DNA of 9,344 nt from Atribacterota bacterium (GTDB lineage Bacteria > Atribacterota > Phoenicimicrobiia > Phoenicimicrobiales > Phoenicimicrobiaceae): contig DAOUWX010000055.1 of assembly GCA_030666935.1 (NCBI GenBank), forward strand, positions 1-9,344, read 5' to 3'. A program made the translations under genes and the position numbers. Below, piece by piece: positions 1 to 6,414 of this stretch. The first letter of the stretch is position 1. Each line of letters begins with the position of its first letter. The notes under the pieces are model-generated. The model was not told the origin of the DNA. It did not search any database and was given only the letters and a program-made list of their open reading frames with translations.

Positions 1-1
1 A

Positions 2-1396
2 AAAATTGTGGCTTTAGAGGCACACTATATCGGAAATGCCGGAGCTTATACTTACTTAACTCCCTGGGTAGGTTTATATGCTACAGTTAGTGCAGCCGGT
101 CCCTATAAAATTCCTAATGTAAAAATAAAAACCCAAATGGTATTAACTAATAATATTTTTGCCAGTGCTTTTAGAGGGTTTGAAACAAATCAGGCTAATA
201 TCGGATATGAAAACATAATAAATGAATTAGCGAGAAAACTAAATATGGATCCTTTGGAAATCAGGAAAATAAATTGCATGCATACCGGGGACGCACTGTC
301 TACCACCGAGCAGGTGATAAAAACTTATGTAGCTCTGCCGGAAGCTGCAGAAAAAGCTTGGGAGGGTTTAGGAGAACCCACTGTCTCTAAGGAGGAAAAT
401 ATTGAAATAGGCCGGGGCATAGCTATGGGGCAGATGAGTTATGGAAGAATGACTTTTCTTCGGGATTCTTCCCGCTGCTATGTAAAATTAGAAACCGACG
501 GCAGTTTGATAGTAAGAAGCGGAATACCTGATTTAGGCGGAGGGCAGGCTTCTCTCTTATCCCAAATCGCTGCAAATGAATTGGGAGTTCCTATGGGAAA
601 AGTAAAAGTTTATAATACAGATTCCATGTTGACACCTTTAGCAGGTACTACAACGGCTACCAGGCAAACCTATATGTCAGGGAATGCTGCACTCAAAGCA
701 GCAAGAGAAGTTAAAAATCGAATTTTAAATAAAGCAGCAGAGGTTTTAAATGTCAATCCGGATAAATTAGATATTGTTTCTGAAAAGGTGGTAGTAAAAT
801 ATGATAAATCGGAATATTTACCTTTAATAGAAGCTATACAAGCATGTAATGCCGCTGGAATAGAATTATATTCAGAAGCTCAATTTAATGCGCCCTTTAC
901 CGGAATACCTGATTTATCAAATATAAAAGGTATGACTTTTCCTGATTTTGCTTTTGGAGCTCAAGCCGCAGAAGTAGCAGTGGATATAGAAACAGGACAG
1001 GTAAAAGTTTTAAAAATTGTCAGCTGTTATGATGTAGGGAAAGCACTTAATCCGGCCTGTGTGGAAGGACAGATGGAGGGCGGTTCTATACAGGGATTAG
1101 GCTATGCTTTATCTGAAGATTACGCCTTGCAAAAAGGAATTCCTCAAGCTCCTTCTCTTGCTGAATATCTTATTCCTACTGCTGTTGATTCTCCGGAAGT
1201 TAAAACTATTATGATTGAATCAGGCGGTGGTTTAGGTCCTTATGGAGCCAAGGGCATAGGAGAACCTTCGTTTAATAGTATTGTACCGGCAATTTTAAAC
1301 GCTATTTATGATGCTACCGGAGTAAGAATAAGGCAATTACCTGCGACCGCAGAAAAAATAATAAGAGATCTAAAGAAAGATTTTTTTAAAAAGTAA
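2..1396 (+). CDS. Molybdenum hydroxylase large subunit (xanthine dehydrogenase/aldehyde oxidase family), 5' partial
   Basis: This is the molybdopterin-binding catalytic subunit of a xanthine dehydrogenase/aldehyde oxidase-type enzyme, which hydroxylates purines, N-heterocycles or aldehydes with water as the oxygen source. The frame is open to the left edge, so the GTG at 8 is internal. About 464 residues are present and family members usually have 700-790, so roughly 300 N-terminal residues are missing. Visible landmarks are an AFRGF segment near the Mo cofactor (Arg codon 173-175), the DGSLIV strand leading to DLGGGQAS (530-553), and YGAKGIGEP near the C-terminus, whose Glu (codon 1262-1264) is the expected catalytic base. 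The end, RIRQLPATAEKI, is typical of the family. The FAD and Fe-S subunits are not in the window and could lie upstream. The downstream yqeC/mocA/yqeB genes suggest a selenium-dependent enzyme. The substrate cannot be assigned. Family assignment is very secure. Confidence 0.93.
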   Translation, partial: KIVALEAHYIGNAGAYTYLTPWVGLYATVSAAGPYKIPNVKIKTQMVLTNNIFASAFRGFETNQANIGYENIINELARKLNMDPLEIRKINCMHTGDALSTTEQVIKTYVALPEAAEKAWEGLGEPTVSKEENIEIGRGIAMGQMSYGRMTFLRDSSRCYVKLETDGSLIVRSGIPDLGGGQASLLSQIAANELGVPMGKVKVYNTDSMLTPLAGTTTATRQTYMSGNAALKAAREVKNRILNKAAEVLNVNPDKLDIVSEKVVVKYDKSEYLPLIEAIQACNAAGIELYSEAQFNAPFTGIPDLSNIKGMTFPDFAFGAQAAEVAVDIETGQVKVLKIVSCYDVGKALNPACVEGQMEGGSIQGLGYALSEDYALQKGIPQAPSLAEYLIPTAVDSPEVKTIMIESGGGLGPYGAKGIGEPSFNSIVPAILNAIYDATGVRIRQLPATAEKIIRDLKKDFFKK

Positions 1397-1464
1397 AAAT
1401 ATTTTACCTGTTAAAAAGTATAGTTAGAGAAACTAAATTACTATCATAAATAAGGATTAAATAA

Positions 1465-2274
1465 ATGTTAATCAGTGAGGCTTTAAATTTAAAAGAAAAA
1501 GCTTTTATATCTCTCGTTGGTGCGGGAGGGAAGAGCACTCTTTTTAGTCGATTGGCTGATGAGCTGGCACATAAAAATAAACGGATGATTCTAACTACCA
1601 CTACCAAGATGTTTGCCCGGCAGTTAGCTCCTTTTATAAAAAAGGGTAGATTAATTGAAGGACACAATGAAGAGATTATTCAGGAAAGCATTAAAAAATA
1701 TTTTTCTCTTAAAAGTAAAGGCGGAAAATTAGCCGTTATAGGAGAGAAAATTGAGGATAATAGAGAAGAAAAAATATCCGGGCCGCCCCCTGATTGGTTG
1801 GATCAGTGGTGGGAGGAAAAATCAGTAGATTATTTTTTAATAGAAGCCGATGGGGCAGCGGGAAGGTCGGTGAAAGCTCCGGCTTCTCATGAGCCGGTAA
1901 TTCCTTTATCGACTACAAATTTGGTAGGAGTGATCGGCATAGACGCCCTGGGTCTTTCTTTGCAGGAAGAGAATGTTTTCCGTTCTGAGATTTTTTCCCG
2001 GCTAACCGGATTAAACTTGAGAGAAAAGATTGGGATAGAAGCCTTATCTCTTTTAATCTGCCATCCTGAAGGTTTATTTAAGGGAGCCCCTCCGGGTTGC
2101 CGCCGTCATCTTTTTATTAATAAAGCAGAAGACCCCGAAAACTTAAAGATGGCCGAAGAATTAACCTTTCAGGTTTTAAAGATTTGCCCCCGGGGAATCA
2201 GTGATATAATTATAGGAGCTGCCGGTCAGAAGGAAGTGGTAGCTGAGGTAATCAGGAGGGAAAAAACGCTATGA
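1465..2274 (+). CDS. yqeC: YqeC, selenium-dependent Mo hydroxylase accessory protein (P-loop)
   Basis: This 269-residue cytoplasmic protein matches the YqeC family of putative selenium-dependent hydroxylase accessory proteins. It has a P-loop GAGGKST at residues 19-25, a TTTTKMF segment at 44-50, and a conserved EADGAAGRSVKAP stretch at 127-139. Its length is normal for the family. Comparative genomics ties YqeC to organisms with SelD and selenium-dependent molybdenum hydroxylases. Its biochemical role is not established; a nucleotide-driven step in selenation or insertion of the cofactor is an inference. The ATG at 1465 is preceded by AAGGA at good spacing, 68 bases after the enzyme gene. 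Its TGA stop overlaps the ATG of mocA by four bases (ATGA), so the two are translationally coupled. Confidence 0.88.
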   Translation: MLISEALNLKEKAFISLVGAGGKSTLFSRLADELAHKNKRMILTTTTKMFARQLAPFIKKGRLIEGHNEEIIQESIKKYFSLKSKGGKLAVIGEKIEDNREEKISGPPPDWLDQWWEEKSVDYFLIEADGAAGRSVKAPASHEPVIPLSTTNLVGVIGIDALGLSLQEENVFRSEIFSRLTGLNLREKIGIEALSLLICHPEGLFKGAPPGCRRHLFINKAEDPENLKMAEELTFQVLKICPRGISDIIIGAAGQKEVVAEVIRREKTL

Positions 2275-2885
2275 TTTACGGAATAATTTTAGCGGCAGGG
2301 GAAGGCAAAAGGATGGGGAAAGTAAAACTCACTCTTCCTCTGGGTGATAAGCAGTTAATAGAATGGGTGTTGCGGGCAGTAAAGTATACACCTTTAGATA
2401 AATATTTTTTAGTGGTTCGCCCCGAAGATAAAGAAATTATTAAAACAGGCGAGAAGTGGGGAGCTGAAATTGTGCTTAATCCCGAATATAAATCCGGGAT
2501 GAGCAGTTCAATTCAAAAAGCACTGCTCCAGATTTCCCCTGAGGATTTAGAAGGATTTTTTCTTATTTTAGGAGATCAACCTTTAATTACTTCTGAAATT
2601 ATAAATAAATTAATAAAATCTTTTTCTCCGGGTAAAAGAGAAATAGTTATACCTTATTTTAAGAATAAGCGAGGGAATCCGGTTCTTTTTGATATTTATT
2701 GGAAAGATGAATTAATGGCTGTAACTGGTGATGTAGGAGGGAGAGTTTTAGTTAAAGCCCATCCTGAAAAGATAAAAAGAGTAAATATTTCAGATGAAAC
2801 AATTTTATTTGACATTGATCAAGAAAAAGATTATTTAAAAGCTCAGATATATTTAAAATTACTACAAAATAGAAGGGAAAATTGA
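2271..2885 (+). CDS. mocA: MocA, molybdenum cofactor cytidylyltransferase
   Basis: This 204-residue nucleotidyltransferase transfers CMP from CTP to Mo-molybdopterin. The product is the molybdopterin cytosine dinucleotide cofactor used by xanthine dehydrogenase-family enzymes. The nucleotide-binding motif LAAGEGKRMG lies at residues 7-16 and is followed by a conserved Lys at 19. LAAG rather than LAGG is the signature that separates CTP-using MocA from GTP-using MobA. Other marks are SGMSSS at 75-80, GDQPLI at 101-106 with the metal-binding Asp102, RGNPVLF at 134-140, and a C-terminal DIDQEKDY at 181-188. It overlaps yqeC by ATGA and yqeB by TTGA. The position next to a Mo hydroxylase fits the role. 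A selenium-related role for this paralog has been discussed for this gene neighbourhood but cannot be read from sequence. Confidence 0.92.
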   Translation: MIYGIILAAGEGKRMGKVKLTLPLGDKQLIEWVLRAVKYTPLDKYFLVVRPEDKEIIKTGEKWGAEIVLNPEYKSGMSSSIQKALLQISPEDLEGFFLILGDQPLITSEIINKLIKSFSPGKREIVIPYFKNKRGNPVLFDIYWKDELMAVTGDVGGRVLVKAHPEKIKRVNISDETILFDIDQEKDYLKAQIYLKLLQNRREN

Positions 2886-3685
2886 AATTGAATGATATAT
2901 TAATAGTTATTCGCGGTGGAGGAGATTTGGCTACTGGTGTGGCGGTAAGGCTTTTTCGGGCCGGATTTTCCGTGATGATTTTAGAAGTAGATCATCCTAC
3001 GGTTATCCGTCTCCCTGTTTCCTTTGCCCGAGCAGTTTATGAAGGCAAGGCTATTGTAGAAGAGATAGAAGCTATTTTGATTCCTTCCTGGGAAGAGGTC
3101 GAAAAGATTATCAAATTAAATAAAGTACCGGTTTTAATAGACCCGGAAGGAAGTTGTATTAAAAAACTTTCTCCTACTGTTTTGATAGATGCTATTTTAG
3201 CCAAACGTAATTTGGGTACTACTATAGGCCAGGCGCCGCTAGTCATCGGTCTGGGCCCGGGTTTTACTGCAGGGAAAGATGTTGATGTAGTAATAGAGAC
3301 CAAACGAGGGCATAATTTAGGTCGGGTTATTTATCACGGTCAGGCAGCGCCGGATACCGGTGTGCCCGGAGAAGTAGGTGGAGAATCGAAAAGAAGATTA
3401 TTACAAGCCCCGGTCGAAGGTAAAAACGTTCCTTTGCGCAAAATAGGGGACTTGGTTAAGACAGGAGAGGTAATTGCTGAGGTGGAGGGAGTTCCTTTAA
3501 AAGCAGAAATATCCGGAGTCCTGCGAGGGTTAATTTATCCTGAAAGTTGGGTGACTAAAGGGATGAAAGTAGGAGATATAGACCCCCGGGGGATAAGAGA
3601 GTATTGTTTCACTGTTTCTGATAAAGCCCGTTCTTTAGGAGGAGCGGTTTTAGAGGCGATATCTGCTTATTTAAATAAAAAGTAA
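2882..3685 (+). CDS. yqeB: YqeB family, selenium-dependent molybdenum hydroxylase system protein
   Basis: This 267-residue protein matches the YqeB (EF2563-like) family, a marker of selenium-dependent molybdenum hydroxylases that is predicted to act in making or inserting their labile selenium cofactor. It starts with a nucleotide-binding-like RGGGDLATG at residues 11-19. It continues with GLGPGFTAGKDVDVVIETKRGH in the middle, the PDTGVPGEVGG segment, and a barrel-sandwich-like region (VKTGEVIAEVEG, then KAEISGVLRG). It ends with the family's YCFTVSDKARSLGGAVLEAI block. The start is a TTG overlapping the mocA stop (TTGA), supported by AGAAGGGA just upstream. It is the last gene of the first coding block and is followed by a 356-base spacer. 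Family assignment is secure; the reaction is unknown. Confidence 0.9.
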   Translation: MKLNDILIVIRGGGDLATGVAVRLFRAGFSVMILEVDHPTVIRLPVSFARAVYEGKAIVEEIEAILIPSWEEVEKIIKLNKVPVLIDPEGSCIKKLSPTVLIDAILAKRNLGTTIGQAPLVIGLGPGFTAGKDVDVVIETKRGHNLGRVIYHGQAAPDTGVPGEVGGESKRRLLQAPVEGKNVPLRKIGDLVKTGEVIAEVEGVPLKAEISGVLRGLIYPESWVTKGMKVGDIDPRGIREYCFTVSDKARSLGGAVLEAISAYLNKK

Positions 3686-3750
3686 TCAGAAAAAATTAAT
3701 TATAAGAGTTTAAATTAAGTTTGTGTAAATTTTAGTGGATTAGTTAGATA

Positions 3751-3782
3751 AAAAGAAGAATGGTACTTTTTTTTCTTCTTTT
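3751..3782. terminator. AT-rich inverted repeat, possible weak terminator after yqeB
   Basis: AAAAGAAGAA (3751-3760) is perfectly complementary to TTCTTCTTTT (3773-3782), with a 12-base loop containing a run of T. It lies 66 bases after the yqeB stop. The stem has only two G-C pairs and no separate T tract follows it, so termination would be weak. It could equally be a chance purine/pyrimidine mirror in AT-rich DNA. Confidence 0.28.
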
Positions 3783-3830
3783 ACGTAGTAGTGATACGAA
3801 TTTATTCTTATTCTCGATTTCTATTATCTT

Positions 3831-3865
3831 TACGAGATACGATTCACGAGATACGAGATACGAAC
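3831..3865. repeat. Five tandem heptamers, consensus TACGAGA
   Basis: The stretch reads as five consecutive 7-base units: TACGAGA, TACGATT, CACGAGA, TACGAGA, TACGAAC. A further related TACGAAT lies at 3795-3801. The 7-base period and intergenic position resemble the short tandem heptanucleotide repeats known from cyanobacteria and other bacteria. There is no spacer structure, so it is not a CRISPR. Confidence 0.75.
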
Positions 3866-3875
3866 TAAGTTAATC

Positions 3876-3905
3876 TTGAAAAATACTAAAGTTATATTGT
3901 ATACT
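3876..3905 (+). promoter_or_regulatory. Candidate sigma70-type promoter for the xdhC block
   Basis: TTGAAA (3876-3881) is separated by 18 bases from TATACT (3900-3905). Each hexamer differs from the consensus at one position. Transcription would start near 3912, leaving a leader of about 130 bases that contains the ModE-like palindrome. The background is AT-rich, so chance matches are possible. Confidence 0.4.
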
Positions 3906-3981
3906 TTAAAAAAGAATGTTCATACTAATATTTTAGCATAGTATTTTACAATCCTAAAGAAAAGGTATTTTTTTTATGTGC

Positions 3982-4005
3982 CGTTATATTTATATAAGCA
4001 TAACG
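3982..4005. promoter_or_regulatory. ModE-box-like palindrome upstream of xdhC
   Basis: This 24-base near-palindrome has left arm CGTTATATT (3982-3990), right arm CATAACG (3999-4005) and an 8-base centre, TATATAAG. Twenty of 24 positions obey dyad symmetry. From memory, the E. coli modABC operator for the molybdate regulator ModE has the same two arms at the same spacing. The site lies 36 bases before the xdhC ATG. A ModE-type HTH protein is encoded by the next gene after xdhC, which supports its use as an operator. Whether it represses or activates cannot be told; it lies downstream of the promoter candidate at 3876-3905, which would fit roadblock repression. Confidence 0.65.
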
Positions 4006-4041
4006 ATGGAGAAATGGAATTTTGTAAGAGGAGGACTGAAA

Positions 4042-4827
4042 ATGTCAGAGATCTTAAAAGAAGCTTTGGAGAGAATTAATAAAGGTGAAGCAATCGCTTT
4101 GGTTACCATAGTTGAGGCCAAAGGTTCAACTCCAAGAGGGATGGGTGTAAAAATGGTAGTGGGTAAGGATGGCTTGATAGCCGGCACTATTGGAGGTGGA
4201 ATAACCGAAGCCAAAGTAATCGAAGAAGTAAAGCAGGCACTGAAAGAAGGCAAGGGAAAGCTTATAAGTTATCAATTAACCCAAGAACAGGCTGCTTTGG
4301 ATGAAGGAGCCATCTGTGGTGGTGAGATGAAAGTTTTTATAGATGTTCTTCAACCGAAAGAAGAGCTGTTAATTTTTGGGGCAGGCCATATTGCAGCTTG
4401 CGTTTCAAGATTGGCCAAGACGGTGGGGTTTAAAGTGACCATTATCGATGACCGAAAAGAGTTTGCTAATCAAGATAGATTTCCGGAGGCAGATGAAATA
4501 ATAGTGGAAGAAACAGAAAAAGCCCTGACTCATCTTAAGATAACTCCTTCTACCTACATAATTGTATTAACCAGAGGACATTTGAAAGACGGAGAAGTTT
4601 TGGGTTCAGTTATCAGGTTAAATACTGCCTATACAGGGATGATCGGTAGTCGCAAGAAGAACGCTACTGTCTTTCAACATTTAGAAGAACAGGGAATATC
4701 AACTCAAGAACTTAAAAAGGTCCATGCTCCCATCGGGATGGATATAGGAGCCCAAACTCCTGAAGAGATTGCAGTAAGCATTATGGCTGAGATTATTCAG
4801 GTAAAGAGACAAAAAGAAATACAGTAA
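4042..4827 (+). CDS. xdhC: XdhC family molybdenum hydroxylase maturation factor
   Basis: This 261-residue cytoplasmic protein is an XdhC/CoxI-family maturation factor. XdhC-type proteins bind the Mo cofactor, promote its sulfuration and hand it to xanthine dehydrogenase-type enzymes. The N-terminal XdhC/CoxI domain carries VEAKGSTPRGMGVKM (residues 24-38) and GTIGGG (48-53). The C-terminal Rossmann domain has FGAGHIA around 112-118, IIDDR at 134-138, IGSRKK at 201-206 and HAPIGMDIGAQTPEEIAVSI from 228, all family hallmarks. I chose the ATG at 4042 because AGAGGAGG sits just upstream. An in-frame ATG at 3976 would add 22 unlike residues and place the ModE-like palindrome inside the gene. It probably serves the Mo hydroxylase encoded to its left although it sits in a separate block. 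Confidence 0.92.
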   Translation: MSEILKEALERINKGEAIALVTIVEAKGSTPRGMGVKMVVGKDGLIAGTIGGGITEAKVIEEVKQALKEGKGKLISYQLTQEQAALDEGAICGGEMKVFIDVLQPKEELLIFGAGHIAACVSRLAKTVGFKVTIIDDRKEFANQDRFPEADEIIVEETEKALTHLKITPSTYIIVLTRGHLKDGEVLGSVIRLNTAYTGMIGSRKKNATVFQHLEEQGISTQELKKVHAPIGMDIGAQTPEEIAVSIMAEIIQVKRQKEIQ

Positions 4828-4850
4828 CAAGTAACATGTAATATGTAGGG
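4823..4850. repeat. Four tandem heptamers at the end of xdhC
   Basis: The units read AGTAACA, AGTAACA, TGTAATA, TGTAGGG. The first two are identical and the others share the GTA core. The TAA stop of xdhC (4825-4827) lies inside the first unit, so the array forms the end of the gene. The last unit runs directly into the hairpin repeat at 4846-4873. Confidence 0.55.
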
Positions 4851-4873
4851 GCAGGTTTTGTGTCTGCCCCCTA
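4846..4873. repeat. GGGGCAG/CTGCCCC hairpin element
   Basis: GGGGCAG (4848-4854) pairs perfectly with CTGCCCC (4864-4870) around a 9-base loop. TA on the left and TA after one extra C on the right extend the symmetry. It is a GC-rich island in an AT-rich spacer, so it may be a dispersed repeat element. No T tract follows on the plus strand, so a classical intrinsic terminator is not supported, although a transcript would fold here. Confidence 0.6.
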
Positions 4874-4934
4874 ATCAGAGGGAAAAAAACTAAGTTGTGA
4901 TAATTTTAAGATTAAATTACAGGAAGTGATGATA

Positions 4935-5273
4935 TTGAAATTGAGATATAAGATTTGGATAGAAAAAGATGAAGAGAAAGTCTTTGGTGACGGACCTTTA
5001 GATATTCTTCAACGAGTAGAAAGGACCGGTTCGTTAAGACAGGCAGCGGCAGAAATAAATATGTCTTATTCCCAGGCCTGGAACTTAATGAAAGATTTAG
5101 AAAAAAGGTTGGGATTTAGTCTTTTAGAAAGAAATGTCGGAGGAGAAAAAGGAGGAGGGTCAGAACTTACCGAGAAAGCCAGAGAGCTGATGATGAAATT
5201 TGAGATATTTCGCGGGAGAGCTGAGCAAAGTTTGCATTCCTTATATAAGAAAATATTTCAGGAAGAAGATTAA
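4935..5273 (+). CDS. ModE-type winged-helix DNA-binding protein without MOP domain
   Basis: This 112-residue protein resembles the N-terminal DNA-binding domain of ModE, the LysR-like winged helix of the molybdate-responsive regulator. The start MKLRYKIWIEK and FGDGPLDILQRVERTGSLRQAAAEI are characteristic. The recognition helix is in MSYSQAWNLMKDLEKRLGF, and the wing is in LLERNVGGEKGGGSELTEKAREL. The C-terminal molybdate-binding MOP/TOBE domains of full-length ModE (about 260 residues) are absent, with a natural stop and no sign of a frameshift. The TTG at 4935 is preferred because AGGAAG (4921-4926) then lies eight bases upstream. The in-frame GTG at 4926 and ATG at 4929 overlap or crowd that site. 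It probably binds the palindrome before xdhC; how it senses molybdenum is unknown. Confidence 0.87.
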   Translation: MKLRYKIWIEKDEEKVFGDGPLDILQRVERTGSLRQAAAEINMSYSQAWNLMKDLEKRLGFSLLERNVGGEKGGGSELTEKARELMMKFEIFRGRAEQSLHSLYKKIFQEED

Positions 5274-5290
5274 TCTTTTTATTTGTTTTG

Positions 5291-5314
5291 CGTTATATGA
5301 ATAAAAATATAAAA
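5291..5314. promoter_or_regulatory. Degenerate ModE-like half-site before the molybdopterin-binding gene
   Basis: CGTTATAT (5291-5298) repeats the first eight bases of the left arm of the palindrome at 3982-4005. At the matching distance the right side reads TATAAAA (5308-5314), which agrees with CATAACG at four of seven positions. It lies 33 bases before the ATG at 5347. It may be a weaker second operator; AT-rich chance is a real alternative. Confidence 0.3.
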
Positions 5315-5346
5315 ATTAGATTTGTAAATGTGGGGTGTAGTATTTT

Positions 5347-6366
5347 ATGAAAAAGATACCGGTTGAAAAAGCAGTGGGAATGATTTTGTGTCACGATATT
5401 ACCCAAATTGTCCCTGGAAAATTTAAAGGTCCGGCTTTTCGGAGAGGTTACATAGTTCAGAAAGATGATATAGAGAAGTTAAAGAAAATAGGGAAAGAAT
5501 ATATATATATTTGGCAGCCAAAAGAAGGAGAAATTCATGAAGATGAAGCTTCTTTAAGAATATCTAAAGCGGTAACAGGGGAAAATATAGAATTAACTGA
5601 AGCCATTGAAGGAAAAATAACTTTAAAATCTCTAACAAGAGGATTATTCAAAGTAAAAAGTGAACTCTTATACGAGATAAATTCCATGGAAAATATTACT
5701 ATCTCCTGTCTTCCTAATAATTTTAAAGTAGAAAAAGGGCAAGGATTATCAGGAGTACGAATTGTGCCCTTAACTATTGAAGAGGAAAAAATAGAGAAAA
5801 TAGAGAAATTATGCCAAAAGAAAGGGTCAGTTTTTTCCGTAAAAAAGTATAAAAAGTTAAAAGTAGCTATTATTACTACCGGGAACGAGGTATACAAGGG
5901 ATTAATCCGGGATGGATTCGGACCGTTATTAAAAGAGAAATTTCCTTATTTTGGAGTAGAATTACAAGGACAAACTTTTTGTCCGGACAATACAGAGGAA
6001 ATCAAAAAAGCAATTTTGCAATTCAAGAAACAAGGAGCTGATCTGATCGCTTTAAGCGGAGGAATGTCCGTAGATCCTGATGACCTTACACCCGGGGCTA
6101 TTCGAGAAAGCGGTGCAAAGGTAGTAATTTACGGAGTTCCCGTACAACCGGGAAATATGTTTATGTTGGCTTATTTGGGGAAAACTGCTCTTATAGGGAT
6201 ACCGGGCGCTTCTTTATTTTATGAAAATACTATTTTAGATATTATCCTGCCCAGAATATTTATTGGGGATATTTTAACTAAAAGAGATTTTATAAAGATG
6301 GGAGAAGGAGGATTCTGTTCTATCTGTTCGGCATGCCATTATCCTTATTGTTATTTTGGCCGATAA
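5347..6366 (+). CDS. MoeA/MogA-like molybdopterin-binding protein with C-terminal Cys tail
   Basis: This 339-residue protein contains a molybdopterin-binding (MoCF) domain related to MoeA and MogA. Its signatures are VAIITTGNEV at residues 173-182, SGGMSVDPDDLTPGAI from 237 (Asp243, Asp245, Asp246), and YGVPVQPGNMFMLAYLG followed by GIPGASLFYENT. Residues 1-165 form a separate N-terminal half that begins KIPVEKAVGMILCHDIT, like the MoeA opening. MoeA inserts molybdate into molybdopterin, but this protein is about 60 residues shorter and lacks the MoeA C-terminal domain. Instead it ends with four cysteines (324, 327, 330, 335) in a C-x2-C-x2-C-x4-C pattern within CHYPYCYFGR. I believe similar tails occur in related proteins. 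The tail suggests a metal or Fe-S site. GGGGTG nine bases upstream is a usable ribosome-binding site. The exact role in the cofactor pathway is unknown. Confidence 0.85.
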   Translation: MKKIPVEKAVGMILCHDITQIVPGKFKGPAFRRGYIVQKDDIEKLKKIGKEYIYIWQPKEGEIHEDEASLRISKAVTGENIELTEAIEGKITLKSLTRGLFKVKSELLYEINSMENITISCLPNNFKVEKGQGLSGVRIVPLTIEEEKIEKIEKLCQKKGSVFSVKKYKKLKVAIITTGNEVYKGLIRDGFGPLLKEKFPYFGVELQGQTFCPDNTEEIKKAILQFKKQGADLIALSGGMSVDPDDLTPGAIRESGAKVVIYGVPVQPGNMFMLAYLGKTALIGIPGASLFYENTILDIILPRIFIGDILTKRDFIKMGEGGFCSICSACHYPYCYFGR

Positions 6367-6414
6367 AATAAATTATTTAAAAGATTTATTAAGGAAAGAA
6401 GAAAGGAAGCAGTA

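Larger units (their letters stand above)
3686..4041. other. 356-base regulatory spacer between yqeB and xdhC
   Basis: No convincing gene is present in this stretch. From left to right it holds an AT-rich inverted repeat (3751-3782), a heptamer repeat array (3831-3865), a sigma70-like promoter candidate (3876-3905), a ModE-box-like palindrome (3982-4005) and the strong ribosome-binding site of xdhC. The spacer divides the locus into a left block (enzyme, yqeC, mocA, yqeB) and a right block led by xdhC. Confidence 0.7.

Noticed and set aside
8..10. GTG at 8 as the true start of the hydroxylase subunit
   Set aside because: The frame is open to the window edge and the protein begins in the middle of the family's catalytic domain, so the real start lies outside the window.
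1393..1407. Terminator after the hydroxylase gene
   Set aside because: GTAAAA/TTTTAC makes only a six-base AT-rich stem that overlaps the stop codon, with no T tract, too weak to call.
3831..3865. CRISPR array
   Set aside because: Units are seven bases with no spacers, and no cas genes are present.
3976..4041. Upstream in-frame ATG that would lengthen XdhC by 22 residues
   Set aside because: It has no ribosome-binding site, the added residues do not resemble XdhC, and it would put the ModE-like palindrome inside the gene. The ATG at 4042 has AGAGGAGG upstream.
4846..4873. Intrinsic terminator after xdhC
   Set aside because: The GC stem is good but no T run follows it on the plus strand, so it is listed as a hairpin repeat instead.
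4926..4934. GTG at 4926 and ATG at 4929 as starts of the ModE-type protein
   Set aside because: Both overlap or crowd the AGGAAG ribosome-binding site. The TTG at 4935 has normal spacing and gives the MKLRYK start expected of the family.
5535..5897. 120-residue open frame on the minus strand
   Set aside because: It is fully antisense to the conserved molybdopterin-binding gene and has a low-complexity Ser/Phe-rich translation, typical of a shadow frame.
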